Positions 45,371 to 56,806 of a stretch of DNA of 64,000 nucleotides are shown here, one piece after another. This stretch comes from Thalassotalea sp. PP2-459. GTDB lineage: Bacteria; Pseudomonadota; Gammaproteobacteria; Enterobacterales; Alteromonadaceae. The stretch lies in assembly GCF_001913705.1 (NCBI RefSeq), contig NZ_MKQD01000046.1, forward strand, positions 1 to 64,000. Reading direction: 5' to 3'. Positions within the stretch are counted from its first letter, which is position 1; each line of letters begins with the position of its first letter. The position numbers were made by a program, and so were the translations under genes. A model generated the notes under the pieces. The model was not told where the DNA came from and made no database searches. It saw only the letters and a program-made list of their open reading frames with translations.

Positions 45371-46498
45371 TTATCTTAAATCATCAACAAGATGATAGAT
45401 AGCCGTTAATACATCTTTACCCAATATTCTACTACGGTTATCTGACCAGCCCATTTCTGTATCTGGTAGCAATATATTATCTTTAAAAGGCATTTCTAGT
45501 GTGTATGCTAAACAATTGAATTGCTCACCCACCCAATTAGATCCTAAGCTTAAGTTCGCTTTTCCAGGTTCATCTTTTTCGTAACCTTTATCATCTTGAA
45601 ACTCAGGTGTAATAGCAAGCAAGATATCTTTAAAGGAATTTTCTAATTTTGCTAATCGCTCATCGTATGACGGAATGCCTTCACCACCTGCAACGAAGTT
45701 ATAAGGTAGGGCTTCGTCACCATGTATATCTAAGTGCATATCAACGCCGGTAGCCAGCATTTTTTCACGGACTAGGTATACTTCTGGGCTATTTTCCATC
45801 GTTGGGTTGTCCCATTCACGATTTAAGTTTACCCCTGCAGCGTTCGTTCTTAAATGTCCTCTAACTGAACCATCTGGATTCATATTTGGTACAAGATAAA
45901 AAACAGCGGTATTTAATAGACTAACAGCTACACCATCATCAATGTCGAGCAGTCGTTCTATAAAGCCTTCCATGAACCATTCAGCCATGGTTTCGCCAGG
46001 ATGTTGGCGAGCGGTTAACCAGATAACTGGCTTACCTTCTGCTTCTTGCCCTACTTTTAAAACACTAATATCTCGGCCATCAAGCGTATGACCAAGTAAC
46101 TGTAACTGACAGGCGTCGCTCAATTGTGCGTTATGTATTAATGACTGGTGTCGGTCATAACTATATGGAGCAAAATACGCAAAATATGTGCTATCAAATT
46201 CTGGAGTAAAGGTGATGGTTAAATTTTGCCCATCAAATTGGGTTGGTACACGGAACCAATGCTCTCGGTCATAGGAGGCTACGGCTTGGTAATCTTGCCA
46301 GCCTTCAACATAAGCTGCTTGGCCTGCATTGGTAATATGAAAAATATGTTCGGTATGTTCATTATTATGAACGTTGAAATGAAACCATTGATAAAACTCA
46401 GAATGATTATCTTTTTTTATTGCCAACTTAATATCTTTAATATTGGTGGCATCAATAACGTCAATGTTTCCGCTATCGAAATGTGAAGAAATGTGCAT
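45371..46498 (-). CDS. M14-family (cytosolic-type) carboxypeptidase
   Basis: 375 residues. An N-terminal beta-rich domain (about 1-125) precedes the zinc peptidase domain. RQHPGETMAEW provides His and Glu ligands, LDIHGDEAL the second His, and TLEMPFKD the catalytic Glu. This is the layout of AGTPBP1-like M14D enzymes found in bacteria. No signal peptide, so cytoplasmic. Substrate unknown. Confidence 0.88.
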   Translation of the reverse strand: MHISSHFDSGNIDVIDATNIKDIKLAIKKDNHSEFYQWFHFNVHNNEHTEHIFHITNAGQAAYVEGWQDYQAVASYDREHWFRVPTQFDGQNLTITFTPEFDSTYFAYFAPYSYDRHQSLIHNAQLSDACQLQLLGHTLDGRDISVLKVGQEAEGKPVIWLTARQHPGETMAEWFMEGFIERLLDIDDGVAVSLLNTAVFYLVPNMNPDGSVRGHLRTNAAGVNLNREWDNPTMENSPEVYLVREKMLATGVDMHLDIHGDEALPYNFVAGGEGIPSYDERLAKLENSFKDILLAITPEFQDDKGYEKDEPGKANLSLGSNWVGEQFNCLAYTLEMPFKDNILLPDTEMGWSDNRSRILGKDVLTAIYHLVDDLR

Positions 46499-46566
46499 CG
46501 TTCGATTTAGCTTTTTTGATTTTATGAAACCCTAAGTGTACACAATCAAGCGTAAGATCAGAAGAA

Positions 46567-47058
46567 CTAAAGTGATCTAATATAAAGACCTATTTCCGTT
46601 GAATATCCCATTGATTTAGAAATAACAGTATTTTGTTCATCTATAATGTAATAACTTGGATATCCGAGCACTTTGTATGCTTTTTTAATAGATTCATTTC
46701 CGTATGCAACGGGGAACGTTAGTTGATGACGACTGACAAAACGATCAACTTCCTCTTGTTCGATGAAGTCTAAACCAATTGCAATAACATCGATATGTGG
46801 ATTTTTTTCATAAACGGCTTGAAGGTTGCCAATACTTGCGTGGCAAACACTGCACCAAGGAGCAAAGAAATAAAGTACTGTTTTTTTGGTGGGAGTTAAC
46901 GAAACTGTTTGCCCTATTGTTGTTTCAAGTACAAATTGCTCCGATGCCATCGAGGTATCAGTAGAAAGCATATCAATTTGCTTGATAAACGACAAAAACT
47001 GAAAAATAATAAAAAATACAATAATTTGTATGGCTATACTTTTCAAAAAAAACTCCAA
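46567..47058 (-). CDS. Membrane-anchored thioredoxin-like protein (TlpA type)
   Basis: 163 residues. N-terminal anchor (about 8-26), then a thioredoxin fold with FFAPWCSVCHASIGNL (active CSVC) and the cis-Pro in LGYPSYYIID. It should reduce or repair periplasmic thiols, for example in cytochrome c maturation. CSVC is less common than CxPC. Monocistronic. Confidence 0.85.
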   Translation of the reverse strand: MEFFLKSIAIQIIVFFIIFQFLSFIKQIDMLSTDTSMASEQFVLETTIGQTVSLTPTKKTVLYFFAPWCSVCHASIGNLQAVYEKNPHIDVIAIGLDFIEQEEVDRFVSRHQLTFPVAYGNESIKKAYKVLGYPSYYIIDEQNTVISKSMGYSTEIGLYIRSL

Positions 47059-47119
47059 CCAAATATGTGTTAGGCTTAAGTAGACCTTGTATGCTGTAAC
47101 ATAATTTCTTTAAAAGCAA

Positions 47120-47163
47120 AAAAGGGGTCAGGTACATTTAATAAATTGTACCTGACCCCTTTT
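47120..47163. repeat. REP-like palindrome, probably also the serS terminator
   Basis: Arms AAAAGGGGTCAGGTACA (47120-47136) and TGTACCTGACCCCTTTT (47147-47163) are a perfect 17-bp inverted repeat around a 10-base AT loop. GGGGTCAGG/AGTAC palindromes of this kind are, from memory, found beside RAYT transposases in gammaproteobacteria. On the minus strand it ends in a T6 run just past serS, so it can terminate that transcript. Confidence 0.7.
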
Positions 47164-47175
47164 ATAAAGTATCTC

Positions 47176-48459
<1,284 letters not shown>

Positions 48460-48476
48460 TCATTCACGTCTAAAGT

Positions 48477-48878
48477 TTATTTGTGTAAAAGAGTAACTAA
48501 ATACATACCTAAACCAGCTGCTAATATACATAAGCTGACATTAAGTAGTACATTGATTATGGCTTTCATTATTTCGCCTTGTTGCATTAAGAGCAAGGTA
48601 TCGAGCGAAAATGTTGAAAATGTTGTGAAGGCTCCTAAAAAACCAATTCCGATAAGTGTGCGATAAACGCTCACTTCGATGACACCTTGTTCTATTAAAC
48701 CGTATAAAGTGCCCATGATCAACGAACCGGAAATATTAACCGCCAACGTGGCAAAAGGGAATCCCTTTCCTAACCAATTAAAGATTAATTGCGAAAGAAA
48801 AAATCGGAAACTTGCACCAGCGGCACCACCTAATGCAACTAATGCGTATAAGGTGACTTGATTAATAGCGCTGGTCAT
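48477..48878 (-). CDS. crcB: Fluoride channel CrcB/Fluc
   Basis: 133 residues with four membrane helices. [30 protein letters not shown] and [16 protein letters not shown] match Fluc dimers (Asn, Phe box). Exports fluoride. No fluoride riboswitch is seen; it overlaps rarA by 17 bp and is expressed with it. Confidence 0.95.
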   Translation of the reverse strand: MTSAINQVTLYALVALGGAAGASFRFFLSQLIFNWLGKGFPFATLAVNISGSLIMGTLYGLIEQGVIEVSVYRTLIGIGFLGAFTTFSTFSLDTLLLMQQGEIMKAIINVLLNVSLCILAAGLGMYLVTLLHK

Positions 48879-50217
48879 CTGACTGCCGGTTTAATTGTTG
48901 TAAAAATGCTAACTTATCTTTTAATTGCTTTTCTAAACCACGATCAGTAGGTTGATAAAAACTCGTATGGCAAATTTCAGGTGGAAAATAATTCTCTCCG
49001 GCAGCAAATGCGTTCGGCTCATTATGCGCGTAGCGATATTCTTGCCCGTGACCAAGCTCTTTGGTAATGCTACTGGTTGAATTTTTTAAGTGTAAAGGAA
49101 CATCTAATGAGCTGGTTTCTTTAGCCAACGATAATGCTTGTTTAAACGCGGAATATACTGCATTGCTTTTTGGTGCTAAAGCCATATATACGGTAGCTTG
49201 AGCGATTGCTCGTTCACCTTCAGCTGGACCCACTCGTTGAAAGGTATCCCAGGCATTAATTGCTAACTGCATTGCTCTTGGATCGGCGTTTCCAATATCT
49301 TCACTTGCTATCGCCAGTAATCTTCTTGCCACATATAACGCATCACCACCGCCAGTTAGAATACGAGCATACCAATACAAGGCTGCATCAGGGTCTGATC
49401 CTCGTACCGATTTATGAAATGCACTGATCAAATCATAAAAGGCATCACCACCTTTGTCATATAACGCAATTTTATTACCAGCAACTTGTTTTATGGTAGC
49501 TAGAGTGATCTCAATTGTATTTTTATTTGGCTCAGCTAGGTCAATACAGTTTTCAAGCAAGTTTAATAACCTTCGCGCATCACCATCTGCTAATAGTACA
49601 AGTTGTTTTGCTGATTTTTCGGGTAATGAGACTGACAATGTTTTTGTTTGTAAAATATGTGCTAACGCACGTGATAACACTAATGAAAGTTCCTGCTCAG
49701 ACAGTTTTTTTAAGTTGTATACGCGCGCCCGTGATAAAATGGCTTTATTGAGTTCAAAGGCTGGGTTTTCTGTTGTAGCGCCAATAAAAATAATAGTACC
49801 GTCTTCAATGAAGGGTAAAAAGGCGTCTTGCTGGCTTTTATTAAATCGATGAACTTCATCAACAAATAAAATAGTACGTTTATGCTGATGAATGGCTCTC
49901 GCTTTTGCATCATCAATAGCTTGTCTAATTTCTTTTATCCCACTCGTGACCGCAGAAACTCTAGCGATATCTGCATTTGCATGAGTTGCAATAATTTCAG
50001 CTAAGGTCGTTTTACCTGTCCCTGGCGGCCCCCAAAAAATTAAAGAATGACACTTACCCTGGCCAATAGCCTGATGAAGTGGCATTCCCGGAGCGAGAAT
50101 ATGTTGCTGGCCGACATATTCATCCAAAGTACGAGGACGAAGCTGTGCTGCTAGCGGCTGAAATTCATGTATTTTATCGTCAAAGCCGAGCGCTAACTCG
50201 CCATTAGCGTTGGTCAT
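48862..50217 (-). CDS. rarA: Replication-associated recombination protein A
   Basis: 451 residues, AAA+ (MgsA/WRNIP1) family. Walker [12 protein letters not shown], Walker [13 protein letters not shown] and sensor [11 protein letters not shown]. Acts at stalled replication forks. Overlaps lolA by 14 bp and crcB by 17 bp, indicating tight coupling. Confidence 0.96.
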   Translation of the reverse strand: MTNANGELALGFDDKIHEFQPLAAQLRPRTLDEYVGQQHILAPGMPLHQAIGQGKCHSLIFWGPPGTGKTTLAEIIATHANADIARVSAVTSGIKEIRQAIDDAKARAIHQHKRTILFVDEVHRFNKSQQDAFLPFIEDGTIIFIGATTENPAFELNKAILSRARVYNLKKLSEQELSLVLSRALAHILQTKTLSVSLPEKSAKQLVLLADGDARRLLNLLENCIDLAEPNKNTIEITLATIKQVAGNKIALYDKGGDAFYDLISAFHKSVRGSDPDAALYWYARILTGGGDALYVARRLLAIASEDIGNADPRAMQLAINAWDTFQRVGPAEGERAIAQATVYMALAPKSNAVYSAFKQALSLAKETSSLDVPLHLKNSTSSITKELGHGQEYRYAHNEPNAFAAGENYFPPEICHTSFYQPTDRGLEKQLKDKLAFLQQLNRQSDDQRY

Positions 50218-50872
50218 CTAAATACACACCTTCAGGCACTTTAAATTGAAAGAGTTCCGCGTCTATTTTACTCTGACTATCCACCTCTGACAGAACTATA
50301 TCACTTACTTGCCCCGTGGCGTCAGTAATCGTGAATTGTTTAATATTGACGGATGTTGGTTCAAAGGTGATCGAAAGAGATTGTACTTGGGCATTATCGT
50401 CAATAGAAGATAGCGTAAAATGCATATCAGACTGCTTAATTACCTGATATTGAGCCCATAGTTGGTCATCATCACTGGTCAGTAACAAAATGGGTGTGTT
50501 GGCAATAGAATCTTGTAAACTATAAGCGGTGGCTTGCTCAATAAAAGGATCAAATAGCCACAATGATTCACCGTCAGAGACAATCAACGATTCTTCGGGT
50601 TGCTTCGTATGCCAATACACTAAATTAGGTTTTTGTACTGCAAGTTTACCTGTTGTACGTTGCAGTTCGGTACCTGCACCATCACTAACTTGTTGAGCAA
50701 AAGCTGCTGAAAAATGCTCTAGCTTCGCTAGACGTGTTTTTAGTAATTGTTTATCTGACATTTCACTGCGGGTATTTTTTATGACAACTGTTTGTTCTGC
50801 CACAACATAAGTACTGCCAGTAGAGAATAAGCTACCAGCAAGCACTAGGTTGATTAATGATTGATACTTCAT
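50204..50872 (-). CDS. lolA: Outer-membrane lipoprotein carrier LolA
   Basis: 222 residues with an N-terminal signal peptide (about 1-25). The lipid-binding half-barrel pattern is recognisable: [34 protein letters not shown] and [16 protein letters not shown]. It carries lipoproteins across the periplasm from LolCDE to LolB. It lies 4 bp after ftsK, the usual gammaproteobacterial order. Confidence 0.93.
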   Translation of the reverse strand: MKYQSLINLVLAGSLFSTGSTYVVAEQTVVIKNTRSEMSDKQLLKTRLAKLEHFSAAFAQQVSDGAGTELQRTTGKLAVQKPNLVYWHTKQPEESLIVSDGESLWLFDPFIEQATAYSLQDSIANTPILLLTSDDDQLWAQYQVIKQSDMHFTLSSIDDNAQVQSLSITFEPTSVNIKQFTITDATGQVSDIVLSEVDSQSKIDAELFQFKVPEGVYLDDQR

Positions 50873-50876
50873 AAAA

Positions 50877-53375
50877 TTAATCCTTAATTGGAGGTGGTGC
50901 TAATACTTCACGCGCACCATTTTGGCCTGGCATACTCACTACGCCTTGCGCTTCCATATCTTCAACAATACGAGCCGCTCGGTTATAACCAATTCTAAAT
51001 TTTCGTTGAATACTAGAAATCGACACGCGTCGGGTTTCGGTGACAAACGCTAATGCTTCATCATATAATGCATCAAGCTCTGCGTCTTCACTCGCTTCGG
51101 CTTGTTCACTCGGTAATAACACATCTTGCTCACCTTGACCTGATAGAATATCTTCTATGTAGTCTGGCTCTGCGCGTGATTTCCAGTCAGACACAACAGC
51201 GTGTACTTCATGGTCATCAACAAAGGCACCATGAACACGCATAGGAATTGCTTCACCAGGGGGTAAATAAAACATATCACCCATACCAAGTAATTGTTCA
51301 GCACCTTGCTGATCTAAAATAATACGTGATTCAATTCTTGATTGAACCCTTAGCGCCATACGCGTAGGTATATTCGCTTTAATTAATCCTGTTATTACAT
51401 CTGCTGAAGGACGCTGAGTAGCTAAAATTAAATGAATACCCGCAGCCCTTGCCTTTTGCGCAATACGTGCAATTAACTCTTCTACCTTTTTACCCACAAT
51501 CATCATCATGTCAGCAAATTCATCAACAATGATAACAATAGAAGGCAGTTTTTCTAATGTCGGTGGAGTTTGTGTAAATGCATCGGTCGGTTGCCATAAT
51601 GGGTCAATCATTGGCTCGCCAGCTTCTATTGCTTTACTTACTTTATCATTGAAGCCTTTAAGGTTTCTTACGCCTAACTTAGACATTAATTGATAACGAC
51701 GCTCCATTTCACCAACACACCAACGCAAGGCGTTAGCGGCTTCTTTCATGTCAGTTACGACCTCAGAGAGTAAATGAGGTATTCCGTCATACACTGACAA
51801 CTCTACTTGTTTTGGATCAATCATGATCATACGTACATCTTGTGGTGGTGACTTATACAAGATACTAACAATCATTGTATTAACGGCAACTGACTTACCT
51901 GAACCTGTTGTACCAGCAACTAATAAGTGTGGCATTTTAGCGAGATCAGCCACTACAGGGTTTCCTGAAATATCGCTTCCGATCCCCATCGCTAGGTTAG
52001 ATTTAGATTTCTTAAACGCATCACAATGTAATACATCTGCAAAAAACACTGTTTCACGATATTTATTTGGTAACTCAATACCAATAACTGACTTACCTTC
52101 GATAACTTCAACTACCCGTACTGATTTAGCTGATAATGAACGAGCAATATCTTTGGAAAGGTTCGTTATTTTGCTTACTTTAACCCCTGGGGCTAAATCT
52201 AATTCAAAACGCGTGATCACAGGACCTGGTAATACGTCAACTACATCAGCTTTAACGCCAAACTCTAAAAGCTTCTCTTCTACTAAACGACTGACTTGAT
52301 CAAGTTCATCTTGCGATATTGGGTGTTGTTTCTTATTAGGTTTATCTAACAACGATAAGGGTGGTAAACCAACATCTTTTACTTTGTTCGAGTGTTCGTC
52401 TACTTGATCAGTGGAGCTAGTAGGTTCTTCAACATGTATTTGATCTACTGGTTCTAATGCAGCGGTTATTTCTTCCGCACTAACGTGCTCTTGTACATTA
52501 ATCGCGAGTGGTTCACCCATTAAGTCATCAATTGACACATAAGGTTCATTATCACGAAATGGTATGTCGTCTTTACTTTCAGCAAAAGGCTGTTCTGTGT
52601 TACTTGCTGTAATGCTGTCTAGATTAGCGAAAGGCTGAGATTCTTCTTCTGGCTCATTGTCGTATTCTTCAAGAGGTTGGTCTGTGGTTAATACAACAGA
52701 ATTGTTATCTGAATAACTTACACCAGAAGTAGGCGTTTCTTGCATAGAAGCACTGAACTTGTCTTTTATCCATGCGGGCAAATCAGCTAATGCAATTACC
52801 CCATTAATTGTGTGCTCACCTAACAAATCAATTAAACGTATCAGAGATAAGCCAGTTAATAATACAAATCCCGTGGCTAAACACATTAAAAACAGTAACG
52901 TACTACCAACAAAAGATAAATAAGGTAAAACCCCTTGGCTTATTACATCACCAATGATGCCACCGGCAGAAAAGTAAAATACATCATCAAAATTCATGCT
53001 TGCGATGGCAGTTATACCAATAAAAAACATGATGAAGCCAATAAATTTAAGCCCTAAGGTTAGATAGTCAATCTGCATCAATTTATAATATTTTTGAAAC
53101 GTTAGCCATCCAGTTAATGCAATGACAAAAGGCAAAATATAAGCAACGGCGCCAAACAAATTTAAAAATAAATCAGATAGAAAAGCCCCTACTGCACCGC
53201 CTAAATTACGTATATCATTCTGATACCCTGTTTGCGACCAACCAGGGTCTGCTGGGTCAAAACTGTATAACGCGATCATCATAAACATGGCAAAAACACA
53301 CGACACCAACAACCCTGCTTCTAACAGTCGTTGAATACCATTTAGTTTACTGTTTGGCGCTACTTGATCTGACAA
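50877..53375 (-). CDS. ftsK: DNA translocase FtsK
   Basis: 832 residues. Four N-terminal membrane helices (about 15-40, 70-92, 108-130, 145-175), an acidic/Pro-Gln linker (about 200-330, shorter than in E. coli), then the RecA-like motor with Walker A VAGTTGSGKSVAVN and Walker B IVIIVDEFADMM, and a C-terminal winged-helix gamma domain (about 765-825, VSISSIQRKFRIGYNRAAR) that reads KOPS. Moves the chromosome terminus at division and activates XerCD. Confidence 0.96.
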   Translation of the reverse strand: MSDQVAPNSKLNGIQRLLEAGLLVSCVFAMFMMIALYSFDPADPGWSQTGYQNDIRNLGGAVGAFLSDLFLNLFGAVAYILPFVIALTGWLTFQKYYKLMQIDYLTLGLKFIGFIMFFIGITAIASMNFDDVFYFSAGGIIGDVISQGVLPYLSFVGSTLLFLMCLATGFVLLTGLSLIRLIDLLGEHTINGVIALADLPAWIKDKFSASMQETPTSGVSYSDNNSVVLTTDQPLEEYDNEPEEESQPFANLDSITASNTEQPFAESKDDIPFRDNEPYVSIDDLMGEPLAINVQEHVSAEEITAALEPVDQIHVEEPTSSTDQVDEHSNKVKDVGLPPLSLLDKPNKKQHPISQDELDQVSRLVEEKLLEFGVKADVVDVLPGPVITRFELDLAPGVKVSKITNLSKDIARSLSAKSVRVVEVIEGKSVIGIELPNKYRETVFFADVLHCDAFKKSKSNLAMGIGSDISGNPVVADLAKMPHLLVAGTTGSGKSVAVNTMIVSILYKSPPQDVRMIMIDPKQVELSVYDGIPHLLSEVVTDMKEAANALRWCVGEMERRYQLMSKLGVRNLKGFNDKVSKAIEAGEPMIDPLWQPTDAFTQTPPTLEKLPSIVIIVDEFADMMMIVGKKVEELIARIAQKARAAGIHLILATQRPSADVITGLIKANIPTRMALRVQSRIESRIILDQQGAEQLLGMGDMFYLPPGEAIPMRVHGAFVDDHEVHAVVSDWKSRAEPDYIEDILSGQGEQDVLLPSEQAEASEDAELDALYDEALAFVTETRRVSISSIQRKFRIGYNRAARIVEDMEAQGVVSMPGQNGAREVLAPPPIKD

Positions 53376-53447
53376 TCTACTTTCCTTTTTACAAAACTTC
53401 TTTTTATAACCGCTAAAATACCAAACTAAACGAGCTAGATAAATGGT

Positions 53448-53927
53448 TTATCGCTTAATTGGTAGGATATTCGTCAATTTTACTTCTTCCATGACAACAT
53501 AAGTTCTACTTTCACTGACAAATGGAAGTTTTAATAGTGTATCGCCAAGTAATTCTCGATAAGCTGCCATATCTGACACACGTGTTTTTAACAAAAAATC
53601 AAAATCACCAGAGACTAAATGACATTCTTGAATCACATCAATTTCTTGCACTGCCTTAGAGAAATCATCAAATACATCAGGACTGGTTCGTGTCAGGGTA
53701 ATTTCGACAAACACTAATAAGGCTGCTTCTAACTTTTGTGGGTTAAGTGTTGCTTGGTAGCCGATAATATAATTGTCAGACTCTAATCGCTTAACCCTTT
53801 CCAAACATGGTGTAGGACTAAGGCCAACCCTTTTAGACAGTTCTACATTAGAAAGCCGACCATCTCTCTGTAATTCAGATAGAATGTTTTTGTCGATACG
53901 ATCAAGTTTTTTCTCATTGTCAGCCAT
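53448..53927 (-). CDS. lrp: Leucine-responsive regulatory protein Lrp
   Basis: 159 residues. N-terminal helix-turn-helix NVELSKRVGLSPTPCLERVK and C-terminal RAM ligand domain (about 70-150), with the ligand loop near CHLVSGDFDFLL. Divergent from ald and upstream of ftsK. Alanine is a classical Lrp effector, so it most likely controls ald through sites in the 136-bp gap. Confidence 0.94.
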   Translation of the reverse strand: MADNEKKLDRIDKNILSELQRDGRLSNVELSKRVGLSPTPCLERVKRLESDNYIIGYQATLNPQKLEAALLVFVEITLTRTSPDVFDDFSKAVQEIDVIQECHLVSGDFDFLLKTRVSDMAAYRELLGDTLLKLPFVSESRTYVVMEEVKLTNILPIKR

Positions 53928-53985
53928 TTCTTTATATTTCTCTATTAAATTCTATTTATATAGTGATAAATTCTTAAAATACTCA

Positions 53986-54002
53986 AATAACGACAGGTTA
54001 TT
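53986..54002 (+). promoter_or_regulatory. AT-rich inverted repeat in the lrp-ald gap
   Basis: AATAAC-GACAG-GTTATT, perfect 6-bp arms, between divergent lrp and ald. A likely -10 TATACT for ald follows at 54018-54023. A regulator site, probably Lrp, is plausible but not proved. Confidence 0.4.
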
Positions 54003-54063
54003 CTAAAGATTCGCAACTATACTAGCACCATATTTCAATAGAGCAAACTAAGAGCAAATAAAT

Positions 54064-55182
54064 ATGATTATTGGTGTACCAAAAGAAATAAAAAACCATG
54101 AGTATCGTGTTGGTATGGTTCCGGCTAGTGCAAGAGAGCTGATCGCTCATGGGCATCAAGTCGTGGTAGAAACCCAAGCGGGAAGTGGAATTGGTTTTAC
54201 CGACCAAGATTACACAGACATTGGCGCAACTATCTTACCTACTGCTAGTGATGTTTTTGCACAAGCTGAGATGATTGTAAAAGTTAAAGAACCACAAGCA
54301 ATTGAGCGTGCAATGTTACGCGAAGGTCAAATTCTATTTACTTACCTTCACCTAGCACCTGATTTACCTCAAACTCAAGATTTAGTAAAAAGTAAAGCAA
54401 TCTGTATTGCTTATGAAACAGTAACCGATAATCAAGGTGGCTTACCTTTGTTAGCACCAATGTCAGAAGTTGCTGGTCGTATGTCAATTCAAGCTGGCGC
54501 ACAAGCCCTTGAAAAATCAAACGCAGGCCAAGGCATGTTATTAGGTGGCGTACCGGGTGTTGAGCCAGCTAAGGTTGCTATCATTGGCGGCGGTATGGTT
54601 GGTGCTAATGCAGCGAAAATGGCTGTAGGTATGGGCGCTGATGTTGTTGTGTTGGATCGTAACGTTAATGTTTTACGTAAACTTGATGATCAATTCGGCA
54701 ACCGTATCAAAGCTATTTATTCTACGGCCGATGCCTTAGAAAAGCATGTACTTGAAGCAGACTTAGTCATTGGTGGAGTGTTAATTCCAGGTGCAGCTGC
54801 ACCTAAGCTTGTGACCAAAGAACACATAAAAAACATGAAACCTGGTTCTGCTATTGTTGACGTTGCTATAGATCAAGGCGGTTGTATTGAAACTTCAAAA
54901 CCTACAACTCATGCTGATCCAACCTTCATTGTTGATGATGTAGTGCATTATTGTGTTGCTAATATGCCGGGTGCAGTGCCAAGAACTTCGACATTTGCAT
55001 TAAATAATGCAACATTACCGTACATCATTCAACTAGCCAATAAAGGCTATAAGCAAGCGTTAAATGATGACAAGCACTTATTAAACGGCTTGAATGTTAT
55101 TGATGGTAAAGTGACTGTCAAAGAAGTTGCTGAAAACTTAGGTTTTGAATTTGTTGAGCCAGTAACAGCCTTAAACAGCTAA
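54064..55182 (+). CDS. ald: Alanine dehydrogenase
   Basis: 372 residues, normal length. MIIGVPKEIKNHEYRVG (substrate Arg), FTYLHLAPD (catalytic His), the NAD-binding VAIIGGGMVGANAAKMA and DVAIDQGGC are present. Converts alanine to pyruvate and ammonia with NAD+. Strong terminator at 55201. Divergent from lrp. Confidence 0.96.
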   Translation: MIIGVPKEIKNHEYRVGMVPASARELIAHGHQVVVETQAGSGIGFTDQDYTDIGATILPTASDVFAQAEMIVKVKEPQAIERAMLREGQILFTYLHLAPDLPQTQDLVKSKAICIAYETVTDNQGGLPLLAPMSEVAGRMSIQAGAQALEKSNAGQGMLLGGVPGVEPAKVAIIGGGMVGANAAKMAVGMGADVVVLDRNVNVLRKLDDQFGNRIKAIYSTADALEKHVLEADLVIGGVLIPGAAAPKLVTKEHIKNMKPGSAIVDVAIDQGGCIETSKPTTHADPTFIVDDVVHYCVANMPGAVPRTSTFALNNATLPYIIQLANKGYKQALNDDKHLLNGLNVIDGKVTVKEVAENLGFEFVEPVTALNS

Positions 55183-55200
55183 TAAATCGTTAATTCGAAA

Positions 55201-55225
55201 AAAGCCGGTTTGCCGGCTTTTTTTA
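55201..55225 (+). terminator. Intrinsic terminator of ald
   Basis: AAGCCGG / CCGGCTT stem around TTTG, followed by a T7 tract. Confidence 0.9.
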
Positions 55226-55251
55226 TAGCTAAAAATTACTGATGGTTACCA

Positions 55252-55671
55252 TTACCACAGATAACAACGTATAAAAACTATCAATAACAAACCAAGGTAA
55301 GTATACGCTACAGTAGGCCTAATAGACTGTTGTAGATATGTTTTTATCAGTGTTAATTGACTTGGTCGATTGGCTATAAATTCACGTTGAAATTGAAATG
55401 GATGAATTGAAGATGTTGCATCCATTATCGCCTGTTCAAGAATAATAATGCGTTGTTCAATCCGTGATTGAAAGGTTTTCCAAATCGCTTCTTGCCCCCA
55501 CATTAATAAAATAAACAACACTAAATACATTGAAATTCCATTAAAAACAAATGCATTAAACAGCATAAAAACACATACAAGCTTGATGAGTAATGCATAT
55601 TTTTCATAACTATCACATTGATTTTGTAATAGCTGCCATTCAGTATGCAATGCACTTTTATTATCCGACAT
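55252..55671 (-). CDS. Hypothetical membrane protein
   Basis: 139 residues with two membrane segments close together (about 25-60) and one at the C-terminus (about 117-136). No family recognised. Soluble middle part with EQRIIILEQAIMDATSS. It faces ald across the terminator. Confidence 0.6.
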   Translation of the reverse strand: MSDNKSALHTEWQLLQNQCDSYEKYALLIKLVCVFMLFNAFVFNGISMYLVLFILLMWGQEAIWKTFQSRIEQRIIILEQAIMDATSSIHPFQFQREFIANRPSQLTLIKTYLQQSIRPTVAYTYLGLLLIVFIRCYLW

Positions 55672-55724
55672 TGACCTTCCATTCCCTTTATTTTGAACAT
55701 GATGACTAAAGAATCAGTATGAAA

Positions 55725-56150
55725 TTATACCAACTCTGTTTTAGAAAAATGATGGCTTGCTATTACAAACCCTTCTCGTAGATAAAACTTGTGTGCAGAA
55801 TACCGTTGAACGCCAGAATCTAGGTGTAATTGGCTACACCCCTGCTCTTTAGCAAATTCTTCTAACCAAGTTAAAATATCATGGCCAACCCCAGCTGAAC
55901 GAAATGCTTCATTTGTTACTAAATCATCGACGTATAAATATTTACCCCATGCAAGCTTTTCGCCAATAACAAACCCTGCAACGGCCAAAACTTTGCCGTT
56001 ATCTTTAACGTACACAATATTATAACCTGTTTGCTGCTGTTTCTTGATTTGTTCCGCTAATGTTTTTTTATTGTATTGTGGTCGTAGCTGTAACATCACT
56101 TCGAGCACGTGATCATAATCATCATTATTCGCAAGTAGCGTAATATCCAT
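55725..56150 (-). CDS. GNAT-family N-acetyltransferase
   Basis: 141 residues, single GNAT domain. YLYVDDLVTNEAFRSAGVGH contains the acetyl-CoA loop (R/Q-x-x-G-x-G/A), followed by LHLDSGVQRYSAHKFYLREGF. Acceptor unknown. Spacing of 9 bp to the DUF6058-like gene suggests one transcript. Confidence 0.9.
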   Translation of the reverse strand: MDITLLANNDDYDHVLEVMLQLRPQYNKKTLAEQIKKQQQTGYNIVYVKDNGKVLAVAGFVIGEKLAWGKYLYVDDLVTNEAFRSAGVGHDILTWLEEFAKEQGCSQLHLDSGVQRYSAHKFYLREGFVIASHHFSKTELV

Positions 56151-56159
56151 TCTTTTGCC

Positions 56160-56804
56160 TTACGTTATTTGTGGAGAGGTTAATTGATATTTTTTCCGTA
56201 TTTGATCGACTAAACGATTACGTGAACTGTTAATTCTTTCGTGTGGAGCAAACAATGCGCTTGCACTATCTAATAAATTAACCGCCTTTTCTAAGCGCAC
56301 TAAATCAGGGTGTGTTTCATTTTCAGCAATTAACTCATTAATAGACGTAATAGCAAATTCTTTTCGAGCAATATCTTGTACTAATCCAGAAGCGGTACAT
56401 AGACCATAAGTTCCATTTAAAAAATGCTGCCATTCTTGGGTAATATGTTCATCTATATTGGCATGTAGTTTTTCGTCATGACAAACAAAACCTTGTTGCT
56501 TTAACTGTTGAATGGTAAGTCGGTAATTTTTATTAAAATATTGATAAATATCTGCCGGTTCAATTAACGCTTCAACAACACCCAACCACTTTACGTAACC
56601 TTTCGCATAATACTCTTGAACACTTTCTTCAGAATGGTCAGCTAAAAATGATTGGCAACTCGTTTGAATGGTTAAACGATAGGATGCTGTTGGCATCACC
56701 TTTTGCTGTTGCAGATACGCTAACTTATTAGCAGAGATATGGCTTAGCTGTAATAAGGTGTGTTTTGTATAAAAGCATTCATTTAGATAATTTATTAATT
56801 GCAT
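56160..56804 (-). CDS. DUF6058-like family protein
   Basis: 214 residues, soluble, helical. It opens with QLINYLNECFYTKHTLLQL, which I associate with the DUF6058 group (named for a role in natural-product gene clusters, function unknown). No catalytic motif is visible. It begins 2 bp after the stop of the secreted gene at 56807, within a possible four-gene minus-strand run (Crp, secreted protein, DUF6058, GNAT). Confidence 0.6.
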   Translation of the reverse strand: MQLINYLNECFYTKHTLLQLSHISANKLAYLQQQKVMPTASYRLTIQTSCQSFLADHSEESVQEYYAKGYVKWLGVVEALIEPADIYQYFNKNYRLTIQQLKQQGFVCHDEKLHANIDEHITQEWQHFLNGTYGLCTASGLVQDIARKEFAITSINELIAENETHPDLVRLEKAVNLLDSASALFAPHERINSSRNRLVDQIRKKYQLTSPQIT

Positions 56805-56806
56805 AT

